Origin: Limanda limanda
Taxonomy: Eukaryota > Chordata > Actinopteri > Pleuronectiformes > Pleuronectidae
Assembly (NCBI RefSeq): GCF_963576545.1
Contig: NC_083638.1
Location: forward strand, 25,010,090 to 25,074,089
DNA length: 64,000 bases
Direction: 5' to 3'
Below are positions 1 through 11,800 of this stretch, in pieces. The notes under the pieces are model-generated. The model saw nothing but the letters and a program-made list of their open reading frames with translations, made no database searches and had not been told where the DNA came from. The first letter of the stretch is position 1; the number at the start of each line of letters is the position of its first letter. The position numbers were made by a program, and so were the translations under genes.

Positions 1-695
1 GAAGTTTTTTTCTTCCATTTTTTTAATAGCTGGGCCAATATAAATATACAAGGGGCCAGTACATCTCTGATTAGGGAGCAAACGCATTCATTTGATAGGA
101 ATATGCAATAAAACCACTTATTTATATTCCCTTTAATGTAATAGAAGTAGTTATCCCTAATTAAGGCTGAAATCTTTAACAATAAAAGTAAAAACACATT
201 ATCAAGAGGTAATCTATGAGGGTTGACCTAAAAAAAACCTTAAATCAGTAAATTTTGCTGCAAGTTTTAGTGTTTGGATTGTGGCCGATTTTATATGCAC
301 TGTCAGGGTGAGATATTGTCCATCCTTTTTGGATTGTTAACACTTATGGAATCAAAGGATTATCCCACACCTTTTAAACTGCACACCAGCTGAATTTTAA
401 GAGCACCTTTAGAAAAAAAATGCCAGATTTCGCACAAATTATCCCTTCACATGGATTAATTGATGACATCTGGGTGGTCAAAATTTATCTGGTGGCCTTA
501 CAAATTGTATTTTTTAATGCATCTTAAATTTGTCGTTAGGAAATTTCTTCATATTTTGAACAGTGGTCACTTGCACTCAAAGTTTAACTCATAAAGGTGC
601 ATGTCACTTTACTCATGGGCAGGGGTATATAATTTATTTATAAATGTGGTGATGAAAAATTTAAGTAATGTCTGTTTGTTTTCTCTATGATACAG

Positions 696-1006
696 ACTCA
701 GAGGAAACGTCCGTTGCAGGTGTTCAACTTGGCATAGTCACCATTGTTGAAGATGATGTTGGGAGAGCTCACTCAATGCCCAGAACAATCAACATTGCCC
801 TTGTCATCGAGGAAAAGGTTGTTGTGGAGGACATCTCTGACATCAGTACAGCCATTGTCCTTCTCTTTGGATGCATCTACAACATCAACCTGGACTACCC
901 CAAAGGGTTGAGGTACACTTTTGAGGCCCTTCAAAAGATTTTTATGAACCTTGGCACAGAGTGTTCTGCCCGTGTTCAGGCTCTGAAAAACAACTTGTTA
1001 AAGTAG
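696..1006 (+). CDS. C-terminal exon of an uncharacterised multicopy teleost protein
   Basis: The last coding exon of a + strand gene whose earlier exons lie off the left edge. A pyrimidine-rich tract ends in an AG at 694-695, after which about 103 codons stay open to a TAG at 1004-1006. The protein segment contains NLDYPKGLRYTFEALQKIF and ends CSARVQALKNNLLK. From memory this pattern (DYPK..., then a short helix and a Lys/Leu-rich end) recurs at the C-terminus of many uncharacterised teleost proteins, some annotated as SAM-domain-like; that family link is recall, not a search. A 5' ATG at 668 lies before the acceptor and is probably intronic. The gene is nested in the first intron of the tmem178b-like gene on the other strand. 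Function unknown. It could also be a decayed copy, although the exon itself is intact. Confidence 0.55.
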
Positions 1007-1690
1007 CCCGATACCATGACACATAGACATGTGTTCAATGCACATATTTGCACACATTGACATGTCACTTTATTCCTCAAAATATGTTTTTAAGTTCAGT
1101 AGTAGCTACACAAATCCCATGTTCCCATTTGAAGTTAGTGTTTACTAACTGCTGGATTTGTTTGTCTCTGAAACTAAACACGTTTGTGTCTTGTTACACG
1201 TTTTTATGGATGCACTTTCTATAGACATGTCACTTTATTCCTCAAAATATGTTTTCAAGTTCAGTAGTAGCTACACAAGTTTGTGTAGTGTTGCTACGAA
1301 TCCCATGTTCCCATTGGAAGTTAGTGTTTACTAAGTGCTGGAATTGGTTATCTCTGCAACTGAACACGTTTGTGTCTTGTTACATGTTTTTTATGGATGC
1401 ACTTTCTTCACTGCTGGGTTTGGCCAGTGGTTTCCTCAAGTATCTGACTAACACATGTTTTGTGATTCATAGTGTCAATCATACTGTTTTCTATATTATA
1501 GCTAAAGTATTGAGAGCTGGTTCTGCACTTTGTTATGTGTTTACATATTCTATCTTTGAAAATAATTGTATAATGTTACCAAGTTCACTTAAGCATCCCA
1601 GCTGCTGCAATTTCAATGTTGCCTTTTTTGTAGTTATTGGATGTATATAATGTTAACCCCTGTGTTCTTAATAAACAGATTCTTTATAGA
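1007..1690 (+). other. 3' UTR with tandem duplication
   Basis: Sequence after the stop codon to the AATAAA at 1670-1675. It holds an imperfect tandem duplication: unit one about 1059-1223 and unit two about 1224-1406. Both begin GACATGTCACTTTATTCC and end with TATGGATGCACTTTCT. Unit two has about 18 extra bases inside. Confidence 0.55.
1670..1675 (+). terminator. Polyadenylation signal AATAAA
   Basis: Canonical AATAAA about 660 nt after the stop of the upstream exon, followed by a T-rich stretch; fits the end of that transcript. Confidence 0.5.
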
Positions 1691-1716
1691 ATTTTGCTGT
1701 TATTATTGAATTTCCA

Positions 1717-2093
1717 CAACAGTATGAATAGAGTAAACTTGAGTTAGCTCAACTGATGGGCAGCAAAGTTGAGTTAACTAAGCATTTCAAGTTTAAGTTT
1801 AAGTTCTCTCGACTGAAACTATCCAGTTCTGTTGATGTATGTTTTCAAATCATTAGCATGCATATAATCTAGTATTCCTAACTTGTAGATTTGAGTAGCT
1901 CTGAATGGAGATGTTAAGTTAGTCTAACAGAACATCACCATTCAGAGCTACTCTATATAACATTTTGAGTGAACTTAATTATTTAAGTTGACACAACTCA
2001 CAAGCCCTTAAGTTAGGTCAACTCAAAAAAGCGTTGCAGCTGGTTGCTTTACTTTTTTAAGTTGAGTCAACTTTTCTTTTTTTACAGTGTAAA
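1717..2093. mobile_element. Palindromic MITE-like element
   Basis: Ends resemble each other in inverted orientation (AAACTTGAGTTAGCTCAACT on the left; AAGTTGAGTCAACTTTT then T-rich and ACAGTGTA on the right). Motifs such as GTTGAGTTAACT and GGTCAACTCAA recur inside. The centre holds a near-perfect inverted repeat (1893-1915 against 1931-1953). No coding capacity. Boundaries are approximate. Confidence 0.5.
1893..1953. repeat. Inverted repeat, 23-nt arms
   Basis: Arms 1893-1915 and 1931-1953 are complementary at 22 of 23 positions with a 15-nt loop, so the single strand could form a stable hairpin. It lies at the centre of the surrounding MITE-like element. Confidence 0.8.
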
Positions 2094-3607
<1,514 letters not shown>

Positions 3608-4025
3608 AACCATAGGCTGGAAATAAAGATGGACATCCAGTTTCCACTTCCTCCCACTATCCAGCAATGAAGCCAAAACCTACTGGATACAAACGCTGCC
3701 ATCTTGCTCATTTGGAGCCAAAGACTGTGAATGGTCCCGTCGATACATGAGCTTGACCAATCACAAGTCAGTCTCAGCTGTCAATCATAATGTTTCAGTC
3801 CATTATTGTAGCATCAAATATCAATTAACATACATCTCACCATGAAGTTGAACAGTTGAACAAACATCATTGTGATGATAACTACCGTAACTGACGGAAA
3901 CCATCTTTGACTTTTTAGTTTGGTTCATGTCCCATCAATGGACATGGAGGAGGCGGGATCTATCCCCTACACTGCAGGTTTGCCTTGAATTAAGTATAGT
4001 AGTCTTTATTTACAGTCTATGGTTT
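3608..4025. mobile_element. MITE family A, copy 1
   Basis: Begins ACCATAGGCTGGAAATAAAGA and ends TCTTTATTTACAGTCTATGGT, which are inverted copies of each other. The interior mentions the same blocks as a second copy at 60097-60510: a GCCATCTTG block, then GACTTTTTAGTTT, then CATGTCCCATC and GGACATGGAGGAGGCGGG. Non-coding. Confidence 0.7.
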
Positions 4026-4567
4026 AAACTTGGTTCCTAACTGGTGAGTATCGTCATGTCAGAGCGAACATGACTAAATTATTTGTGTTATTTATTAATG
4101 ACCTACGGTGCAGGAGTTACAATTAATAGGCACCTTTAATAGAAGTTAAATAGATTGTATAAGCAGAATCTAATCTGAGCAGTGAAGGAGTGGGTGGGAG
4201 GACAGATGATCATAAACAGACGTACAATTAATATCCATTATAACAGCTCTACGACAAATACAATTAACCTACCTCTCGTGAGGCTCGTGATAATAATTCC
4301 TTTCCAACACAATGTGTGAGACAAAGGCAGATGTGTACTTAGTTCCAGTAAAACCTTATTATTAAAACAGGAGTGAATCGACACCTTCCTGAGACAATCT
4401 CAACAAGCTTCGTGAAGGAAGCAAGAGCTGGAGTCATTTGAGGCCATGAGGCACAGTCAGCTACGATGATGGCACTTATACGTCATCTGTACATTGTTGC
4501 TATAGGAGTGAAAGCCTGGTTTTATAACACCAGGTGCTCAGACTTTGCCTATTACAATAAATAAATA

Positions 4568-4905
4568 CCTCCACCAAGGAGGTCATGTTTTCGTCTGCGT
4601 TTGTATTTGTTTGTCTGTCAGGTTTACACAAAAGCTGCAGGACGGATTACCACGAAACTAAGTGGAAGGATGTGGTGTGGGTCAGGAAAGCACCCATTAA
4701 CATTTGGGACAGATCCATGATATTGTGATGTGAGATGGGGGCATTTTGGGGGCTTTTCCCCTGATTTCTCTGAGAAGAATTCATAGACTTGGATGAAAAA
4801 CAATCAGACGCGTTCAAGGCAATGATATTTAAGTGTGTGCAAATTGGTCGAATTTAGGATCTAGTGAATTTACATGTGGTTTCACAAGGGGACTGTCCCG
4901 GTCTA
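4568..4905 (+). repeat. Dispersed SINE/L2-like repeat fragment
   Basis: Contains CCAAGGAGGTCATGTTTTCG, a GTTTGTTTGT run, and AACTAAGTGGAAGGATG. The same blocks occur at about 10783-10990 and 56262-56410. This is a common non-coding repeat in fish genomes; exact class not assigned. Confidence 0.5.
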
Positions 4906-5483
4906 TCATTTTAGTTTATTATTATTTCTACATAGATAAAGTGGTGCAGGCCCAGACACACAATATAGCCTATATAGCTGACAGATCATATTTTAAATAA
5001 TGTGCCATTAAATATACGTATGAAGCCTCTGACAGCTCCAATCACAACAACAGTCATTCTCCTCTTTGTGTCTGGGACTTGTTGTGGAGCAGGTACGAGT
5101 GAGGCCTGAGATTCGGCTTCTTGTTGTCGTGCATTGTGTTGTCAGTGTTACATCCTGCTTTGCACTGAGCTCAAATCCCCCTGTGTGGTGTTCAATCTTC
5201 TGCAGATGCAAAAAAAAAGAAAAAAAGAAGATGGAGCTAAACCAAACCGGCCATTATCTCATGCAGCCAGAGAGGGACTCAGCAGCATGGAGAGCGAAAA
5301 CACACACACATACATGACATGAATTTCAGAAGAAATCCTCCAAATCCTAACATGAATATTGAAAGCACACAGGCACACGGTGATGTGAGGGGGGGGCCTG
5401 GGCCTGTGGATGCTCCTGTGTCTGTAGCTGTGAGCTCATCGCAGAGCATCACGGCCTGCAGGCTCCACACTGCCCCTGTTTAC

Positions 5484-5895
5484 CTTTGTATATAAGGTCC
5501 TCGATCTCCAGGTCGAATCCCTCCCGGTGACACTTCCTCCACAGCCCGGAGATGGTGGAGTTGAATTGCCGGCTGCAGTGGGACTCCATGGCGGAGGCTG
5601 CGGCCACAAAGTGCCGCTTCGCCCGGGTGATGACCGGCCCGGAGGCAGCAGCAGCAGCAGCATCTGGGCCTCTCCTCTCCGGGCTCTTTGGAGGCATCTG
5701 GAGCGGCAGGTTCCCGTTGGAGATGTAGATGTAGCCCGGGTCGTTGCGCTTGTTCGCGTAGTTCTTGCACCTCTCCCGGTGCCTGCGCGCGTCCGTCTCG
5801 TACCAGTAGTCGGTGCAGATCGCCATGGCGAGCAGCCCCAGCGCGCAGAACGCCAAGAAGAGCCCCGTGCTGGTGAGTATTTTCATAGCGGCCAT
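5484..5895 (-). CDS. tmem178b: Transmembrane protein 178B-like, first coding exon (partial gene)
   Basis: Encodes the first 137 residues of a four-pass membrane protein of the TMEM178 family (PMP22/claudin-like fold). From the start at 5895: MAAMKILTSTGLFLAFCALG is the first membrane segment or signal anchor, then ICTDYWYETDARRHRERC, GYIYISNGNLPL, a short Ala run coded by a GCA/GCC tract, a glycosylation sequon NST and GLWRKCHREGFDLEIEDL. The order and wording match TMEM178B more closely than TMEM178A. TMEM178A is known to act in the ER membrane on calcium release; the B form is less studied. The exon ends AAAG with a GTAAAC donor at 5483, phase 1. Later exons must lie left of the window. The frame stays open upstream to 6423, but the family start and its MAAMK context favour 5895. 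Confidence 0.85.
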
Positions 5896-6260
5896 CTTCC
5901 CCCCCCCGCTCGATGGAGAGCCCAGAACAGAGAAGCTTCCTCCTCCTCCGCGGCCGTGGCGGCGCTGGTCCCCGCTCACAGCCTCGCTCAGGCCCGCGGT
6001 GCAGGGAGCATGATGCTGCGGGGCCACGGTCGTCCGGACGGGATGCTGCGGTCGATTGTTGTGGTGCCCGGTGGATGCAATGTTGTTTCCACCATCTGTT
6101 ATGGTACAGGAGGAGGAGGAGGAGGAGGAGGAGAGGGAGGAGGAGGAGAGGGGATGGATGGATGGAGACCAGCGCTGTGAGGAGGAGTCAGTGATGTAGC
6201 TGTAGCGCTCTCTCTCCTCCGGGATGCTGCGGGATGGGGGAGCGCACAGGACCAGGAGGG
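5500..6260 (-). promoter_or_regulatory. tmem178b: CpG-rich island and promoter of tmem178b-like gene
   Basis: GC- and CpG-rich stretch around and upstream of the first coding exon in otherwise AT-rich DNA, with a (GGA)n tract at about 6111-6155. Presumed promoter and 5' UTR; no clear TATA box. Confidence 0.55.
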
Positions 6261-7890
6261 GAGTGGTCATGTGAGACGCTTGGATGGTCACCTTTACGGT
6301 TTTGGTAAACATGTAGAAACACAGGTGCAGTGTTGTCATTGTTTTCAAAAATCTTTGAAAACAATGATCAATCATTTTTCTCCCTAGAAACAACCAGGGA
6401 GTTCCTGAACAGCAGCAAGACAAAGTGAGGGTTTTGATTTATGAGTTGCAGTGTTTACTTTTACTGTGAATTGTTAAGGCTGTTTATCTCATGGCTATTA
6501 AGTGTCTCCTCAGATTTGATTTGTTTTCTAAATATCAATAATAACATGTTTGAATATAAAGTATAATTTTATAGTGATAGGACAGGAGGAAAACCTAGAG
6601 AATTAATCTTGTTGATCTCATCAATTTAACCTTTATTCACGGGGACGAACAAAAGCATTCACTCCCCTGCAGGTCACCTGGTGAACATAGGCCATTAACA
6701 ACAATAAGTGCTAGAATGGCAATAAGATAGTGAGTGCATTAGTCCCCCTAAACCACATAGATATAGGTTTTTATTTGGATCTGCACCCACATAATCTAAT
6801 CCCTAAACATGCCTGTTTTTCTCATCAATATCCATTAATTATTCTTTGAAAAATCAACAAAATTATGAAAACCTATCTTACAATGTTAAAGAGAGTGAAA
6901 AAAGTTCCTGGATCCGCCCCCTGATCCGAATCAGCACCTACATTGAATGGGTCGTTTAGTTTTGTGCTGATGCGTCCAGTAGCTTTTGCACAATCCTGCA
7001 AACAGACACAGAGGAAAACTTGACCACGGCAGCTGTAAAGAAAACTAGACAAACATATAAAACTATAGCTAAAGGGTAATAACTTCACAAGCCCACAGGT
7101 AAATAAATGACAAGTTAAACTAATAAATCTCCACCACTATAGCGCCTGTCCTTTCTGAGGGTGGGAGGGGCGCTTGAGCCAATCCCAGCTGACATTGGGT
7201 GAGAGGAGGGGGGGCTACATGGTCAGATCGCCAGTGGGACAGAGGGACAATAAGTAAAGACAAACAACAGGTCACATTCACACATGTGGGCAATTTGAGT
7301 GCCATATCTGTCATCCACAAGAACATTTGAATCCAGACTCCAGGAATTCCACACTTGTCTTCTTAAACTATGAGGTAGTGTGAACTCAGCTGAGCATCAA
7401 TGAACAAATTTTCACTCCTGTGTTTGCACTGTTTCCCAATGACTCTCTCCCACTAGCGTGTGCTGAGTGCTTGTTTGTTGTCCTTTTGTGCTGTGACAGA
7501 GGAAGGCTCCCACAGACAATAGGCTGCTCACAGGCTGATGACTAAGGAAGGCAACCCGCGGCGGAGTCGTTATGGCAACAGAAGCTTGCCAAACAGACTG
7601 TGTAGAAAATTGGACAAGAGTTGAACACACAGTCAATGCCCCCTCCCCTCACTCCCATATGACATTTCGGGCATGGGTTCTCTGCAGTAAAAATATGCTA
7701 ATGGTGGACAGGTTTTTGTGCGGTGAGGTCAACTCAACCCACTGTGCTGCCTCAGCACCTTAACACAGATCCACCGATCAATACCACGGTTCTACTAATC
7801 TCACTAAGATCCATACAAAGCCTGCGTCCCACTTTTTCAAATTACCCTCTAGTACGTTTACATAAAAATAAACAGACTTAGTAAATAAAG
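6261..7890. other. Intergenic region between tmem178b-like and slc39a13
   Basis: No recognisable coding exon. About 6775-6960 resembles an L2-like fish repeat (TCCTGGATCCGCCCCCTGATCC block). About 7139-7258 is an inverted fragment of the repeat that also ends the window: CCAATCCCAGCTGACATTGG, then GATCGCCAGTGGGACAG. Confidence 0.5.
7139..7258 (-). repeat. Fragment of a common teleost dispersed repeat
   Basis: Carries AGCCAATCCCAGCTGACATT, the reverse complement of the segment at about 63890-63912. Recognised as a frequent fish repeat tail. Confidence 0.5.
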
Positions 7891-7907
7891 ATTATAGAGA
7901 AATTTAC

Positions 7908-7920
7908 ATTTTATTTATTT
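7908..7920 (-). terminator. slc39a13: Candidate polyadenylation signals of slc39a13
   Basis: TTTATT on the + strand twice in tandem gives AATAAA on the - strand, about 850 nt after the slc39a13 stop codon. Best nearby candidate for the end of the transcript. Confidence 0.35.
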
Positions 7921-8763
7921 AGAAGTGGAAACTTTCACCAGGAGTTGAGTCAACAAATATTTGAATGATAAAACATGACGTGAATAAGCCTTTGTGGTTA
8001 ATAGCTGTTGTTTGTTCCATGACTGTAACAACTACAAGTCAAAACTGGATACTCTACCCAAACGGTAGCAACCTGCAACTTTATGCATCTACTTGAGCCG
8101 GTGCAGACTGCTCTGTGTGAGGGCGATACAACTGGAAACTGTACTTTGGTGTAGAGCCGACACTTATGGAACAGCCTGTCCTGACTTTTTGGCACTTCTT
8201 TCTTGACAAGACACAGATTATGGCATTGTGGTTCTGGCATAACTCTTATAAAACCCAGTTGCTTGTCTCTTTTCTTTTCAATAAATAGGCAGCAGTTACA
8301 TCAGAAATCGAGGAAGCACAACAATCTGTTTAAATACTGTTTAAACTATTTAGGGTTCAATTATTTTAAGAAGGAGGTCCAACAACACCCGGTCTGCTGA
8401 GCAGGTCCATCCGGTTTACATGTGTAAAGGTGCAAAACAATACGATTGATCGACAATAGAAAATAATTTGGTAACAGACTTCCACACAAACCCTCTGAAT
8501 TCCCTTGATATTTACGTCTGGCACAGTCTGAAGTGTCTACAAAAATGTCCGGTCAGCACATCGAGGTCGTCCGCTCAGTCATCCATAAAGTGCTGTTCCT
8601 TTGTCGACCATTTTGTTGTAGTGTAACATTAAGGTGATATCAAAGCGGTGTAGTGTCTTATACAAAAAGTTTCTACGCATGGGAGGTACCAGATGTGAGG
8701 GGTCTGCGGAGAACGGGGTTTCTCTCTAGTGGTGAGATTTAGTCTTTGGTAAGGCCTCCGTGT

Positions 8764-8839
8764 TCAGTCGACAATCGCAGAAAGCAGAGCCATGACCCCC
8801 ACGCCACAGCAAATGAGCAGGATCTGCACCAGAGTGTGT
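8764..8839 (-). CDS. slc39a13: slc39a13 last coding exon
   Basis: Acceptor TTTTTCAG. Codes the final membrane segment VQILLICCGVGVMALLSAIVD and TGA at 8766-8764. Phase continues from the exon at 9429. Confidence 0.88.
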
Positions 8840-11800
8840 CTGAAAAACAAAACAACAAACCGATGAAGCCGTGAAGACTGCAGGACGACAAGCTGGTAAA
8901 CATGGATGTAACAAATTCAGAAAACAAAAAACAAATCGCCAAAAGATGCCATATTTTACATTTGCTGACACAGCAAATAAATATTGTCTAATTTTGAACT
9001 ATCCCACGGTCCTTGAACTATCACATGTGAAAATACCCTCTGTCAGAAAAAAACAACAAATGGAAAATTAAAATTCGCTTTCTTCAACATGTTTACCAAA
9101 AATACAATGTTTGTACCAAAAAGATTCTGTAAAAGATATAAAATTCTATGTTCCTCAACACAACCTGATTCCATAAGGTGACAAAATGTGAATTTTCAGG
9201 TCCTGCATTGGATTCATGTAAGAACATCCAAATTTAGCTGTTAATGATTTATGGAATTTGCTGTTATACTTTACAAAATACATGTTTAAGATCTCTATAC
9301 CTCATGACTTCATATTGCAGTGAAAATGAACCCAAAGTGCATAAAAATGTGACAGAAGCAAAAACACCTAGAAGCTGCTTGAGGTTCAGAGGGTTAACAA
9401 CATTCAAGCTGGAAAACATCCAACGTACTTTAGACTGGTCTCCTGCAGCAGGTCAGGCATCACGTTCACCAGGGCGATGTAGAGAAAACCCCCAGAGGTG
9501 AAAGGCAAAATCCAGGCTGTGGCATTTTCTAGAAATGGAACAAAACACTTGTGACTGATTCTGGCAACTTCCAAGTGGTCTTTCATTATCAATATTGGGT
9601 TTGATTGTATCTTAACTGGTCTCATCTTACCTGTGCCTTTAGGTGACTGAGTGCACAGAGCAAAGCAAGCCCCCAAGACCCCGACCAGCGCTGTGGACAG
9701 CTGCATGCGAGCAGCACTCCATCGGTCGAAGCCGGCCCTCAGCAGGATGGCAAAGTCTCCCACCTGCAGATAAACACAACGGGACAGCTCAACCTTCAAA
9801 AACGAACTTCCATAGAGGTCCGATTCTATCTACATCCTTTAAATCATGTAAACGGGAAACTCTGAAAGCAAACTTTGCACTTCTATGTTTAGGATACAAA
9901 TGAAAGACTGTACAATTAAACCAAGACTCGTGTAATCTCACCTCGTGGGGGATTTCGTGGAGCAGGATGGCAAAGGTGGTGAGACACCCAACCTGCAAGA
10001 AAAGGCTCATTAACACGGCTTTGTTATAAAGAAATACTACTTTGTCTGACTTAGTACAAAAAAGTTCAAGCTATTTTCATCAGCCCTTCAGAATTACAAA
10101 CTGTGAACTATAATTTATTCATTTTTAAATCAACCCTACTTTGGACATATCATTTTCGCACAGCATTTTAATGTGGCAGAATCACATTGTGACAACTGTG
10201 CATGAGCGTAAACACAACATGCTGGTGAAACGTGTGCATGTTCGAGACATCTAGCGAACTTCCTCTCCGGCGCACTGATCCAGAGTTCATGCTGCTCGCC
10301 TTATGTCTCTCCAGCTGGACTCTCTCATTCCCACTGATACAAATACATACAGTAAACTGCTGAAGCGACGCAAACTCAAGTCCCTGCAGTTTAGAGTCAA
10401 CCTGTTCTGAACAAGCCCAAACCACAATACGACAGGTACTGAACAAACAGAGAGAAAAAGTTTGTTGAGGAGTGTTGACGAAAGCCCTGAGTGGTCCTGT
10501 CTGAAAGCAGAATGCTGCCGGAGCGGGTCGACACTCAGACACTGAGTCAGTATTCACGTTGCCAAACACTGCACTCGTGAGGGAGGAGTCGGATGTCCAC
10601 ATACCCCTGATTTATTTTTGTCCTTTGCTTTCATTAATTATTACAGCGCTCCTCTGAGGTCATTGTGCAGCTCTCAAGCTTTGCTTAATATTCAGCCTTT
10701 TGTAGGGTCAACAATACGTTTGCATTCACATTCAATTGACATTTTGTTTCAGTCCGCACCTAGAATATACATTTGTTAATCTCCTGCATGGAGGCTATGA
10801 TTTCACTCAGGTCGTTGGTTTGTTGTTGTTTGTTTTTCAGCACGATTACACAGAAACAATCAACCAGATTCCCATGAAACTTGGTGGAAGGATTGGACAT
10901 TTCCCAAGAATATATGGATATTGACAAAGGGGCACTTTCACCTTCTTTAACATTGCTGTGTTTTTTTTGGGATTTTTCACAAATTTTCCAGAGAATAATT
11001 CATGGGGATTCAGGGGATCTTCTAGTTAGACTTGCTGCTTCTTACCTTTTTGCTCACCAGGAAACTTCCTGCTACGGCCAGTCCGTGAGTGAAGTTGTCA
11101 ATGCAGTTGGCAAGGAGATTCAGGTATCCACTTGTCTGTGACACACAAAACACAAAGCCTTTGTAACTCACATCATTCTTCATTATTCACAACTAAAACT
11201 ATGGCGGACTGTAGAATGTGATTATTTATCAGCTAAAACAACACTGGCTGAATCTGAGAAAATGTTCGTCAAAACAGAGAACGTACACTTGTTTAAATAT
11301 ACATCTGATTTCTACTTTAAAGATAGAGTTACCTATTTCTTTGTTGTCTGACCCCATTTAAAAACTGAGGCTGTAAATGATCTGTTCCTCTGAAAAAAAC
11401 TGAATCTGAGTCAAGTGTAAAAAAGCAAAAACACTCTGAGAAAGCAACTGCTGGTGATGTGTCGTGAATTTCTGGAGCAGTTTTGTTGTTGTTGCTCTGA
11501 TATGCTCGAGAAGTATTTAAGATGTGCCCCACCTTTCCTTTTGACCAATACGTGTTAAGACAAGCAGAAAAGATTTAAACGCGCCCATGTTGTATCTCTA
11601 TACACACGGCTGTAGCTTCTCCTCAAAACAGGGGCGGACTGTCTGTCTGACAATAATTCAGCCTGGGAATTTGACTCCCTTTCCAGGCTACATTTTTCAC
11701 ACAAAGCACCAGATCTCTCATTTTGCAGACTAACCCTATTGTTGATGTAACGGTTACCAGAGTAGTAAACAAGTGGGCGGCGCAGTAACTCACTGCCCTC

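Noticed and set aside
5527..6180. 217-codon + strand frame
   Set aside because: Antisense to the tmem178b-like exon and CpG island; composition artefact.
5896..6423. N-terminal extension of the tmem178b-like protein
   Set aside because: The frame is open, but the sequence is low complexity (Ser runs) and the family starts at MAAMK.
10168..10602. 144-codon frame on the - strand
   Set aside because: Within an slc39a13 intron; no recognisable protein, no splice context.
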